DNA of 15,538 nucleotides from Verrucomicrobiales bacterium (lineage in GTDB: Bacteria; Verrucomicrobiota; Verrucomicrobiia; Verrucomicrobiales; DEV007): assembly GCA_023253615.1 (NCBI GenBank), contig JALRFZ010000297.1:1-15538 (forward strand), read 5' to 3'. A model generated the notes under the pieces. It had not been told where the DNA came from, did not search any database, and worked only from the letters and a program-made list of their open reading frames with translations. Below are positions 1-7,900 of the stretch, one piece after another (within the stretch, counting starts at the first letter, position 1; every line of letters starts with the position of its first letter). A program made the translations under genes and the position numbers.

Positions 1-742
1 CGTAGCTGACGGTCTTGCCGGCGACGACGGCGACGGGGAATTCCTCGGCAAAGGTGGCGTCGAAGGTCTTCGTCTCGCCCTTGCTCATGCCGAGGACGGC
101 GGCGGCGAGCCCGGGGATGAATTCGCGGGGCTCCTGGCCTTCTTCCGGAAGATCGACCCAGTGATCGGTGCCGGTGGCGAGGGGGCCGACTTCTTTCTCG
201 ACCTGATCGGCGAGAGGTTGGCCGTCGAGCGAGGCGGTGTAGTCGATCACGGCAAGGTCGCCGGGACGCGCGGCCTGATCGACATCGACGGGCAGGGCGT
301 GCTGCTTGCGGGTGTTGTCGAGGTAATTGTCGACCATCTCGTCGGTGACGTCCATCTTCGCGACCTCGACGGTGATGCCCTTGTATTCGGGGACTTCGAC
401 GTCGGGCTCGGTCACGACCTCGACGGCGAGCATGTAGGAGCCGTCGGCTTCAAATTGTTCGCGCTCGACCTGGGCGATGCCGAGGATGGTGAGGGATTCC
501 TTGGTGCGGGCCTCGCTGTAGGCGGAGCGGGCGAGGCGATCTTTCAGTTCGCCTTCAATGGAGTCGGCAAAGCGCTTTTCGATCACGGCGGTCGGGATCT
601 TGCCGGGGCGGAATCCGGGTACTTTGGCCTGGGTGGCGTAGGCGGAGACGATCTCCCGACGGGTTTTCGTGACCGTGTCGGCCGGGATCGCGGCGGAGAG
701 ACGGGCTTTGCACTCGGGGAGACGTTCGACAGTGATGTTCAT
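1..742 (-). CDS. tig: Trigger factor, ribosome-associated chaperone and peptidyl-prolyl isomerase (C-terminus outside window)
   Basis: Trigger factor binds near the ribosomal exit tunnel and helps nascent proteins fold. Read from the minus strand, the gene begins MNITVERLPE. It carries the ribosome-docking loop GFRPGKIP at residues 43-50, the family signature (GFRxGKxP). An FKBP-type PPIase region follows at about residues 150-240, including VIDYTASLDG and the downstream EFIPGLAAAVLGMSKGE. About 247 codons are visible; the family is usually 430-450 residues, so the C-terminal arm domain lies beyond position 1. The ATG at 742-740 is chosen because MNITVE matches the usual N-terminus, and a GGGAGG lies upstream at 761-756, with a longish 13-nt spacer. 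In many genomes tig is followed by clpP and clpX, but that side is not in view. It lies downstream of the RluA-family gene on the same strand, separated by 240 bp of repeats, so the two are probably not tightly co-transcribed. The family call is secure. Confidence 0.96.
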   Translation of the reverse strand, partial: MNITVERLPECKARLSAAIPADTVTKTRREIVSAYATQAKVPGFRPGKIPTAVIEKRFADSIEGELKDRLARSAYSEARTKESLTILGIAQVEREQFEADGSYMLAVEVVTEPDVEVPEYKGITVEVAKMDVTDEMVDNYLDNTRKQHALPVDVDQAARPGDLAVIDYTASLDGQPLADQVEKEVGPLATGTDHWVDLPEEGQEPREFIPGLAAAVLGMSKGETKTFDATFAEEFPVAVVAGKTVSY

Positions 743-755
743 GGGTTTCGGCAGG

Positions 756-761
756 CCTCCC
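756..761 (-). promoter_or_regulatory. Shine-Dalgarno sequence of tig
   Basis: On the minus strand this reads GGGAGG, complementary to the anti-SD of 16S rRNA. It lies 13 nt upstream of the ATG at 742. The spacing is longer than the usual 5-9 nt, but no better start is available in frame. Confidence 0.5.
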
Positions 762-855
762 GGGATACGATCATCCGGTCCGGGAGGGCGGGGAATTTAG
801 AACACCCCCCGGGAGTTTGCACCCGATAAATGTGGTGTTTTGTGGCCCTGCCGAG

Positions 856-913
856 GTAGTCAGGCGCTTCAGCGCGAGGGACGGGCGACGTGCCGGCTGA
901 AGCCGAGGACTAC
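856..913 (+). repeat. REP-like hairpin repeat, complete copy
   Basis: This 58-nt imperfect palindrome begins GTAGTC and ends GACTAC. The 18-nt arms are 856-873 and 896-913; the outer 6 bp and the inner 8 bp (GCTTCAGC with GCTGAAGC) pair perfectly, and 4 central positions mismatch. The first 43 nt recur at 942-984 with 40 of 43 identical. It lies in the non-coding gap between tig and the RluA-family gene. The architecture resembles REP elements moved by RAYT (Y1 transposase-like) proteins; no such gene is in the window, so that link is inference. It could also act as a transcription terminator or an mRNA-stabilising stem for the RluA-family gene. Confidence 0.72.
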
Positions 914-941
914 TTTGGGCTGACGAGGCGGGCGTGGCAAA

Positions 942-984
942 GTAGTCGGGCGCTTCAGCGCGAGGGACGTGCGACGTGCCGGTT
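942..984 (+). repeat. REP-like repeat, second copy cut off at the RluA-family stop codon
   Basis: This copy is 43 nt, 40 of them identical to 856-898, in the same orientation. It lacks the closing arm: similarity stops at about 984, where the TAA stop of the minus-strand RluA-family gene lies (985-983). Its leading bases CAAAGTAGTC (938-947) are the exact inverse of GACTACTTTG (908-917) at the end of the first copy, with a 20-nt spacer between. The two units therefore also form a larger inverted pair, as in REPIN-type doublets. Confidence 0.7.
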
Positions 985-1846
985 ATCCGCAAAAAGCCGC
1001 CAGATCGGCCGGGATCGGGCAATGCCATTCGCGATCCTCCCATCCCAACATGGCGGCGTGAAGAGCCTGCCGGTCGAGGAGGAGGCGGGCCGCGAGACCG
1101 GGCGTCCAGCCGGTCTCGATGAAGTCGAGGTAACAGCGCTCGTCGGGTCCGTAGAGCTTGTCCCCGACGATGGGATGCCCGGCATGGGCGGCATGCACGC
1201 GGATCTGGTGCATGCGTCCGGTGAGCGGGTGGCAGCGGATCAGGGTGAATCGCATGCCGGCCTCCTTTTCAAACCGGCGCACCACCTCGAAACGGGTGAG
1301 GGATTCCTTGCCGTCGGGATGCACGATTTGTTTGACCCACACGGGCGATTCGACCACGTCGCCTTTGCGCAGGAGCGGTCCGTCGACGAGGAACTCTTCG
1401 CGGTCCGGCCATCCGTGCACGATGGCGAGGTAGGATTTGCGGAACTCCCTGCGTTCCATCGCCTTGCCCAGCATGCGGGCGGCGGCCTTGTGTTTCGCGA
1501 CGAGGACGATCCCGCTCGTCTCGCGGTCGAGCCGGTTGATCAGGGAAAGATGGCCGCCGCAGGCGCGCTCGTAGGCGCAGAGGGCCTCGAGACCATCGAG
1601 CAGGGTCGGCGGATTCCCCGGCACGGAGGGGTGCACCATCAAGTGCGGAGGTTTGTCCACGACGAGGTAGTCCTCGGTCTCATCGAGGACGGTGAAATCG
1701 GGGCTGTAGAGGCGCAGGTCGATAATTTCACGATACTCCCCGCCGCTTGGCTTTGCCCGCGGATTTCTCGGGCCGTCGGTCCAAGGCCATAATTGCTGGA
1801 CGAAACCCGCATTTGCGCTAGAGGTTTCCCCCCTTTCCCTTCCCAC
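983..1846 (-). CDS. RluA-family RNA pseudouridine synthase
   Basis: This enzyme converts uridine to pseudouridine in RNA, most likely rRNA or tRNA; the target cannot be read from sequence. The RluA catalytic motif is present as NRLDRETSG, with the catalytic Asp at residue 107 (counting from the GTG start). The usual His before RLD is Asn here. Supporting motifs are YLVVDKPPHLMVHP near the start of the domain, RKSYLAIVHG, and HPLTGRMHQIRVHAAHAGHP followed by IVGDKLYGPD. No N-terminal S4 domain is visible, so it is a short RluA-type enzyme of about 240-287 residues. The start is uncertain: the only in-frame standard start upstream of the domain is GTG at 1846-1844, only 12 bp from the divergent lpxC start. 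The open frame continues upstream opposite lpxC, but that part is not protein-like. The stop coincides with the edge of a REP-like repeat. Confidence 0.88.
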   Translation of the reverse strand: MGRERGETSSANAGFVQQLWPWTDGPRNPRAKPSGGEYREIIDLRLYSPDFTVLDETEDYLVVDKPPHLMVHPSVPGNPPTLLDGLEALCAYERACGGHLSLINRLDRETSGIVLVAKHKAAARMLGKAMERREFRKSYLAIVHGWPDREEFLVDGPLLRKGDVVESPVWVKQIVHPDGKESLTRFEVVRRFEKEAGMRFTLIRCHPLTGRMHQIRVHAAHAGHPIVGDKLYGPDERCYLDFIETGWTPGLAARLLLDRQALHAAMLGWEDREWHCPIPADLAAFCG

Positions 1847-1858
1847 GGATCCCCATCC

Positions 1859-3169
1859 ATGTCGGCTCAGAAACAACAGACTCTCGCGACCTCCGCCGCT
1901 CTCACCGGCACCTCGCTCCACACCGGGGCGCAGGTCACCTTGACGATGACGCCCGCTCCGGTGAACACCGGGATCAAATTCCGTCGCGTCGATCTGCCCG
2001 ACAAACCCTTCATCGACGCCCACGTCTCCAAGGTGCAGACGGTCGAGCGCGCCACGACCCTTGCGGAAGGATCCGTGAAGGTCCACACCGTCGAGCACGT
2101 CATCTCCGCCCTCGTCGGCATGGGGGTCGACAATGCCATCATCGAGATGGATGCGAACGAGCCGCCCATCGGCGACGGCTCCGCCCGCCCCTTCGTCGAT
2201 TGCATCAAGAAGGCAGGCATCGTCGAGCAAGAGGCGAATCGCCGCGTCTTCGAGATCCGCGAGCCCATCCATCTCGAGACGAAGAATGGCTCCATCCTCA
2301 CCATCGTGCCAGACAAGGGCTTCCGCGTCTCCTGCACCCAGGTCGGTCCGAACGGGCGCATGACGCAGTATTTCTCCACCGAGATCACTCCCGAGACCTA
2401 CGAAAAGGAGATCGCCCACGCGAGGACCTTTGTGTATTACGAGGACGTCCAGCCGCTCCTCGAGAAAGGCCTCATCAAGGGTGGCAGTCTCGAGAACGCC
2501 GTCGTCGTGAAAGGCGAGTCCGTGATGAGCAAGGAGGCGATGCGGTATCCCGAGGAGTTCGCCCGCCACAAGATCCTCGACATCATCGGCGATCTCATGC
2601 TGAGCGGAAAGCGCATCATGGGGCACGTCATCGCCGTGAAGCCCGGCCACGGGCCGAACACGCAGATGGCCGAAAAGCTCGCCAAGACCTTCGCCCAGAC
2701 CCTCGCCGCGATCCCTTCCGTCAGTATCCCCACCGGCGAAGGAGTGATGAGCAATCTCGAGGTGCAGAAGGTGCTGCCGCACCGGTACCCGTTCCTCATG
2801 GTCGACCGCATCGTCGGATTCGAGACCGAATTCAAATGCACCGGCGTGAAGCAGGTGACGATCAACGAGCCCTATTTCCAGGGGCATTTCCCCGGCCACC
2901 CCGTCATGCCCGGCGTGCTCCAGGTCGAGGCGATGGCGCAGGTCGCGAGCATTTCCCTGCTCCGCCAGCCCGAGAACCAGGGGAAAATCGGCTACTTCAT
3001 GAGCGCCGACAACGTGAAGTTCCGCAAGCCCGTCTTCCCCGGCGATACCCTCATCATCGAATCCGAATTGACGAAGGTCCGCGGCAGCATCGGCGTCGCG
3101 AAATGCCGTTGTCTGGTCAATGGCGAAACCACTTCGGAAGCCGATCTCAAGTTCGCGATCATCGACTGA
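1859..3169 (+). CDS. lpxC: Bifunctional UDP-3-O-acyl-N-acetylglucosamine deacetylase / 3-hydroxyacyl-ACP dehydratase (LpxC-FabZ fusion)
   Basis: One 436-residue chain joins two enzymes. The LpxC half (about residues 1-285) removes acetate from UDP-3-O-acyl-GlcNAc, the committed step of lipid A synthesis. It keeps HTVEH (zinc ligand His80, catalytic Glu79), RHKILDIIGD (zinc ligands His237 and Asp241) and GHGPN (His264). The FabZ half (about 295-436) dehydrates 3-hydroxyacyl-ACP in fatty-acid elongation; it shows LPHRYPFLMVDRI and GHFPGHPVMPGVLQVEAMAQ, giving catalytic His343 and Glu357. Both active sites look intact. Such fusions are known in Bacteroidetes, Chlorobi and some PVC bacteria. The ATG at 1859 gives the normal LpxC N-terminus; a TTG at 1793 would add 22 unlikely residues. 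No good Shine-Dalgarno precedes the ATG, and the leader is pyrimidine-rich. lpxA follows after 3 bp, so the two are surely co-transcribed. Linking LpxC to FabZ could balance lipid A against phospholipid, since both use 3-hydroxyacyl-ACP. Confidence 0.97.
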   Translation: MSAQKQQTLATSAALTGTSLHTGAQVTLTMTPAPVNTGIKFRRVDLPDKPFIDAHVSKVQTVERATTLAEGSVKVHTVEHVISALVGMGVDNAIIEMDANEPPIGDGSARPFVDCIKKAGIVEQEANRRVFEIREPIHLETKNGSILTIVPDKGFRVSCTQVGPNGRMTQYFSTEITPETYEKEIAHARTFVYYEDVQPLLEKGLIKGGSLENAVVVKGESVMSKEAMRYPEEFARHKILDIIGDLMLSGKRIMGHVIAVKPGHGPNTQMAEKLAKTFAQTLAAIPSVSIPTGEGVMSNLEVQKVLPHRYPFLMVDRIVGFETEFKCTGVKQVTINEPYFQGHFPGHPVMPGVLQVEAMAQVASISLLRQPENQGKIGYFMSADNVKFRKPVFPGDTLIIESELTKVRGSIGVAKCRCLVNGETTSEADLKFAIID

Positions 3170-3172
3170 ACC

Positions 3173-3946
3173 ATGGCAAACGAGATCCATCCCACGGCCA
3201 TCATCGATCCCGGCGCGGAGCTGGGGGATGGCATCGTCGTGGGTCCCTACTGCGTCATCGGTGCGGGCGTGAAACTCGGTGACGGCTGCCGTCTGCACAA
3301 CCATGTGACTTTGGCAGGGCCGAGCGAGATCGGGCCGGGCAATGAGTTTTTCCCCTACGCCTCGATCGGGCAGCGCAGTCAGGATCTGAAATACGTCGGC
3401 GAGCCGACGTTTCTGAAATTGGGTGAAGGCAATGTCTTCCGCGAGTTCTGCACCGTGAACCGCGGCACCGCGCCGGAGTCCTACACCATCGTCGGCAGTC
3501 ACGGCAATTTCCTCGCTTACAGCCACATCGCCCACGACTGCGTCGTCGGCGACCATGTCATCTTTTCGAACAACGGCACTCTCGCCGGCCACGTCACCGT
3601 GGGAGACCATGCCATCATGGGCGGGCTCACCGCCGTGCATCAGTTCTGCCGCATCGGGGCCCACGCCATCACCGGCGGATGTTCGAAGATCGTGCAGGAT
3701 GTGCCGCCCTTCATGATCGCCGATGGGAATCCCGGCAAGGTCCGCGCCGTGAATACCGTCGGTCTCGGTCGCCGGGGTTTCTCGGAAGACACCGTCGCCC
3801 GTATCAAAAAGGCCCACCGCGTCCTCTACCGCGAGCAGCGGAACTACCGCGAGTCGCTCGAGATCCTCCGCGCCTGGCCCGACCGCTGTCCCGAGATCGA
3901 CCGCCTCATCGACTTCGTCGCCGCCTCGGAGCGCGGGATCAGTTGA
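3173..3946 (+). CDS. lpxA: Acyl-ACP--UDP-N-acetylglucosamine O-acyltransferase (LpxA)
   Basis: LpxA transfers a 3-hydroxyacyl chain from ACP to UDP-GlcNAc, the first step of lipid A synthesis, in the cytoplasm. The 257-residue product matches the usual length of about 260. Hexapeptide repeats of the left-handed beta helix fill the first two thirds (for example IDPGAELGDGIVVGPYCVIG). The catalytic His is His121 in SHIAHDCVVGD, equivalent to E. coli His125. Further hallmarks are QDLKYVGEPT, FREFCTVNRGT and IADGNPGKVRAVNTVGLGRR, followed by the C-terminal helical domain with RVLYRE. The ATG at 3173 lies 3 bp after the lpxC-fabZ stop. LpxA makes the substrate for the LpxC half of the preceding protein and draws on the same hydroxyacyl-ACP pool as its FabZ half. 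The assignment is firm. Confidence 0.97.
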   Translation: MANEIHPTAIIDPGAELGDGIVVGPYCVIGAGVKLGDGCRLHNHVTLAGPSEIGPGNEFFPYASIGQRSQDLKYVGEPTFLKLGEGNVFREFCTVNRGTAPESYTIVGSHGNFLAYSHIAHDCVVGDHVIFSNNGTLAGHVTVGDHAIMGGLTAVHQFCRIGAHAITGGCSKIVQDVPPFMIADGNPGKVRAVNTVGLGRRGFSEDTVARIKKAHRVLYREQRNYRESLEILRAWPDRCPEIDRLIDFVAASERGIS

Positions 3947-3995
3947 AGGGGGTGCTTCCGTTGTCTATCGGGGGGTGACGAGCGTATCCACCGAC

Positions 3996-4802
3996 ATGCC
4001 CGAACTCGCCGAAGTCGAATACTACCGCAAGCAATGGGATCCCGGATTCGGCGGCACCGTGTCCCGGGTCCTGGCCCATCCGGCCGCGCGCATCTATCGC
4101 GACATCGCCGCGACCGCGGTTGAGAAAGGGCTGCGCGGACGCACCTTTCTCGCAAGCCATGCCCACGGGAAGCAGATGCTCTTTTCCTTCTCCGGTGGCG
4201 CCTGGCTGGGTTTGCATCTCGGGATGTCGGGGGAACTCCGCACCGCACCGGGAGGTCATGCTCCCGCGAAACACGAGCACCTCGTGCTCGATCTCGGAAA
4301 TCAATCGCTCGTCTTCAGCGACTACCGGATGTTCGGCAAACTCGGCCTCGACCTCGTCGACGACGGAGAGCCGCCAAGTTGGTGGCGCGAATTGCCGCCG
4401 CAGCCGCTCGATCCCCGCTTCACCAAAAAACGGGTGAGGGAATTCGTGCGACGATTTCCCAAGACGCCGCTCAAGACCTTGCTCCTCGATCAGCGGGGTT
4501 TTCCCGGCATCGGGAATTGGATGGCCGACGAGATCTGCTGGCAGTTGCGTCTGCCGCCGCAGACGCCGGCAGGCGCCCTCGATGACACGCGCCTCGATGC
4601 GGTCTGGAAAGAAACCCGCCGCGTCTCCCGCGAGGCGATGCGCGTCATCGGCACGGATTGGGGCGATCTCTCCGATACCTGGCTGATGAATCACCGCTGG
4701 CGCGACGGCGGGACCTGCCCCCGCCGGGGTTGCCGCGCCGGACTCATACGGGAGGATCTCCGTGGACGCACGACCTGTTGGTGTCCCTCTTGTCAGGGAT
4801 GA
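3996..4802 (+). CDS. mutM: Formamidopyrimidine-DNA glycosylase (Fpg/MutM family)
   Basis: This is a base-excision repair glycosylase/AP lyase that removes oxidised purines such as 8-oxoguanine. The protein starts MPELAEVE: after Met removal, Pro2 is the catalytic nucleophile and Glu3 the acid. Lys59 in HGKQMLF and HLGMSGEL match the family. The H2TH region has LLLDQRGFPGIGNWMADEICW (Asn174, Lys160). The C-terminal zinc finger is C-x4-C-x16-C-x2-C (Cys241, 246, 263, 266) with Arg258 in the finger. At 268 residues it is full length. An upstream GTG at 3975 is in frame, but it would bury the N-terminal proline, so the ATG at 3996 is chosen. Tryptophan in place of the usual residue after GIGN marks a subgroup whose lesion preference may differ from E. 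coli Fpg. It starts 49 bp after lpxA on the same strand and probably shares its transcript; no functional tie to lipid A is evident. Confidence 0.93.
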   Translation: MPELAEVEYYRKQWDPGFGGTVSRVLAHPAARIYRDIAATAVEKGLRGRTFLASHAHGKQMLFSFSGGAWLGLHLGMSGELRTAPGGHAPAKHEHLVLDLGNQSLVFSDYRMFGKLGLDLVDDGEPPSWWRELPPQPLDPRFTKKRVREFVRRFPKTPLKTLLLDQRGFPGIGNWMADEICWQLRLPPQTPAGALDDTRLDAVWKETRRVSREAMRVIGTDWGDLSDTWLMNHRWRDGGTCPRRGCRAGLIREDLRGRTTCWCPSCQG

Positions 4803-4823
4803 AGGTCGGAGGTCGGAAGTCGG
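4803..4823 (+). repeat. Three tandem 7-bp repeats after the Fpg gene
   Basis: Directly after the glycosylase stop codon, the 7-bp unit AGGTCGG occurs twice and then once as AAGTCGG. The copies lie at 4803-4809, 4810-4816 and 4817-4823. Further into the gap, AAAACTGA recurs at about 4880 and twice near 4943-4956. Short phased repeats like these are common in intergenic DNA of some PVC bacteria and cyanobacteria. They may be slippage products; no function can be assigned. Confidence 0.6.
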
Positions 4824-4892
4824 AATAGGCAGAGCGAATAGACGGAATGTAGTGAAGGCAAATCAGAGATCAGTGCTGAAAACTGAATCGAG

Positions 4893-4940
4893 CGCTAGCG
4901 AGATAGACAACCGCAGGTTGCCCGGAGGGTCGCGAAGCGA
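4893..4940 (+). repeat. Cluster of abutting mini-hairpins between convergent genes
   Basis: Four short palindromes lie in 48 nt. CGCTAGCG (4893-4900) is a perfect 8-bp palindrome. After 7 nt come three hairpins with no base between them: CAACC-GCA-GGTTG (4908-4920), CCC-GGA-GGG (4921-4929) and TCGC-GAA-GCGA (4930-4940). Each of the three has a perfect stem of 3-5 bp and a 3-nt loop. The cluster lies between the stop codons of two convergent genes (4802 and 4963). It could mark a bidirectional transcript end, but no T-run follows, so it is not a standard intrinsic terminator. It may belong to a dispersed repeat family. Confidence 0.6.
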
Positions 4941-4962
4941 TCAAAACTGAAAACTGCCAAAC

Positions 4963-7900
4963 TTACTTCAGCGTGCCAAGGAACGCCTTGATGTCTTCCA
5001 GCTCCTGCGGTTTCAGGATCAGACCCATCGGCGGCATCGGTGAGACGGGAGTGGCGGTGTAGTTTTCCGCGAGGACGGCGTTGGGATCGACGAGGCTCTG
5101 GGCGAGGTAGGCGGCGTCCTTGCGGGCGGCGATGCCGTCGAGGGCGGGTCCCACGGGGCTGCCCTTGCCGCCGAGCATGTGGCAGTTCACGCAGCCGGCC
5201 ACGGGATGTTTCCAGAAGATCTCCTCACCCCGCTTCGGATCGCCGGTGAGCAGCTCTTCCTTCTCATCCGCGGGAATGAGCTCGCAGAGGCTGACATCGT
5301 CGAAGTAGCTGTCGCCCCATGCGACGTGGAGCAGGTTGATGCTCGCCTTGGGACGGTCTTTGCTGTTGAAGATGGTCTCGACCTTCACCCAGTCGGACTG
5401 CCGGGTCACCTTCTCGGTTTCGGCGCGGCCGATGTGGTCGTTCAGGCTGACTTTGCTCGGGTTCTTGAAACCGTGGGCCTTGACCCAGGCACTGAGCTTG
5501 TAGTTCGTGTCCGGCTTCAACTCGACATCCGCGAAAAAGCTCGTGTCGGCGGGCGCGCGGGTGATGCATCGGAAGGCGTTCTTGCCGCTCTTCACCATCT
5601 TGTCTCCGCTGACGATGGACCATTCGGCGCTCTCGTTGCCGGCCTTTTTCGCTTCCGCTCCGTAGTCGCGGCGTTTCCATCCGACGGGGAATCCATCGGC
5701 ACCGACCTCTTCCATTCCGGGATTCGGGAGCAAGTTCGGCCCTTCGGTGTAAAGGGCGGCGTCGTGAGCGGCGGAGAGCACCTTGACCGCTTCGGTGAGC
5801 CATTCGTCCTTCTGGGTCACGGTGTCGGTGGCGAGGCGTTTCACGAGCGTCTGGATTTCCCCGGTGGTGGGGAATTCCGCGAGCTTCACGAAGGCGGCGA
5901 GCCGGGTGTTGAGGTCGGGATCGGTGACGACGCCGGAGCCGAAGTAGAGTTTTGTCGCCGCGTCATCATTGCCCAGAGCGCGGATCGCGTTGCGGCGAAG
6001 GCGCGCGTCCTTCGCGAGCAAGGCGGCCTGGTGGGTTGTCTCATCGAGATGCCCGAGGCTATGCAGGGCCCAGAGGGCGTGGATGGCGGCGATGTCGCCG
6101 TCATTTGCAGTGATAAGTTTCGCCAGTTCGGGAGCCGCGTCGGACTTCTTCCCTTCGACGAGGAGACGCTGCGCGGTGAGACGCCAATGCTGCACGCCCG
6201 ACCCCAACGTTGCCACCAACGCGGCGGTGTCGGCTCCGGCGAGGCTCTTCACCTTCGGTTCGGTCGCCCTGTCCCAGACGACCCGGTAGATGCGGCCCCG
6301 GGAATGATCGCGCAGGGGATTTTCGTGGGCGCCGCCGACGCCGGTCTTGGCCACGTAGCCGCCCCGCTCGAGGCTGGGCGTGGGATTGTGCTGGATGATG
6401 AAATTCTGCCAATCGGCCACCCAAACCGCGCCATCCGGTCCGACTTCCGCGTAAACAGGCGAGGTCCATTCGTCGGTGCTCGCGAGCAGGTTCATCGCGT
6501 CGTGGGCGGTGTAGCCGGCCCCTTCCGGGCGCACGTCCATCAAGGCCACGATTTTCATCGTCGGCTCGGTGACCATGGCCATGCCCTGCAGCCGCTCGGG
6601 CAGATTGTCGGAATGGATGAAGGCCGAACCCGCCGCGGAGGTGTAGCCGCCCATCACGTCGACCTGGCGGAAGTTCGGGGTGATGGCGTGGGCAAGGTCG
6701 ATGCGGTTGATCTTCTTCGCGGTTGGCACGCGCATCCCTTCGGGCACGACCGTCTGGGGAATGCCGCCGAAGAAGATCGGGGCGCCGTTGGCGGTGCCAC
6801 CGAAGTTGTCGCCGGCCTCGTTCTGGCTTTGCGCCCAGGTGTTGTTCGTGAACTGGTGGAGAAACTCGATCGCCGAGCCGTCGGGCTTGAAGCGGTAGGT
6901 GCCCATCTTGAACTCGTGCCGTTTCCCACCGACCTCACCCGCGAAACCCGAATAACCGACCGCCCCGTGGAGCCAGTTGTCGTAGCCGTAGTGCAGGTTG
7001 CTGGCCTGGGCGTGGGTGTCGCCGATTCCCCAGCCGGTCATGATTTCCTCGCGGACATCGGCGACATCGTCGCCGTCGGTGTCCTTGAGGAAAAGGAAGC
7101 GGGGCGGTTGCGAGACGATGAGTCCGCCATTGCTGAAAACGAGACCGGTAGGGATGTTGAGCCCCTCGGCGAAGACGGTGAACTTGTCGGCCTTGCCGTC
7201 GCCGTCGGTGTCTTCGCAGATGCGGATTCGGTCACCGCCGACCCCGTTCTCGACGACTTCGTGCGGGTAGTCGGAGGTCTCGGCGAGCCAGCAGCGCCCG
7301 CGTTCGTCCCAGGCCATCGCGATGGGCTTGCCGATGTCGGGGTCGCTCGCGAAAAGTTCGAGTTTCAGATCGGCGGGCACCTGGGTGCGCTCCATCGAGC
7401 CTTTCGGAGAAAAGGGCTTCTGGAAGGTGAGGGGCTCGGGGCGTTTCTCGTAGTTGGCCACGTTCGGATCCTTGACCCGCTCTTCCTTTTCCCGTTGTGT
7501 CAGGAAGGACTCGTAGGTGGCGCGACGAGCGTCGCCGATGCTCCAGAGGATGCCGCGCTTGAGCAACTCGTGGAATTCCGGCAGGCTCCAGACGCGCTCG
7601 TCATGACCCGAGGCGGTGTAGAAAACGCGGCCTTTTCCCTGGGTGCGGATCCAGGTCCAGGGTTCGGGTTCGGTGATGTTGTCATCCGGACCGACCTCGC
7701 GCACCTGGAGGATGGTGCGGTCCTGCGGGTTGTGATTTTTGTGCACGTAGGTCTCGTCCCATGCCTCGAAGCCGGGGACGTCTTTGACCGCCTCATGGTC
7801 GGGAGCGATCGTCTTCGGACGGAAGATGGCCGTCTTGTGATGGGCGAAACGTCCGCCGACGACCTGGTCGAACTCCGGGATGTTCTGGAAACACCAGCTC

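Noticed and set aside
161..829. A 222-codon plus-strand open frame at the left edge
   Set aside because: It is antisense to trigger factor, whose GFRPGKIP signature and PPIase region are unmistakable on the minus strand.
1786..1794. A CATAAT box in the lpxC leader as a possible -10 promoter element
   Set aside because: No matching -35 hexamer lies 16-18 bp upstream, and promoter consensus in this lineage is not known well enough to call it.
983..3817. A 944-codon open frame on the minus strand spanning the RluA-family gene and the opposite strand of lpxC-fabZ and lpxA
   Set aside because: Only the last 240-287 codons are protein-like. The rest lies opposite two secure genes and is Asp/Gly/His-rich, as expected when strong third-position G/C bias removes stops from an antisense frame.
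4893..4940. Intrinsic terminator between the convergent Fpg and dehydrogenase genes
   Set aside because: The stems are only 3-5 bp and no T-run follows in either direction, so it is listed as a repeat cluster.
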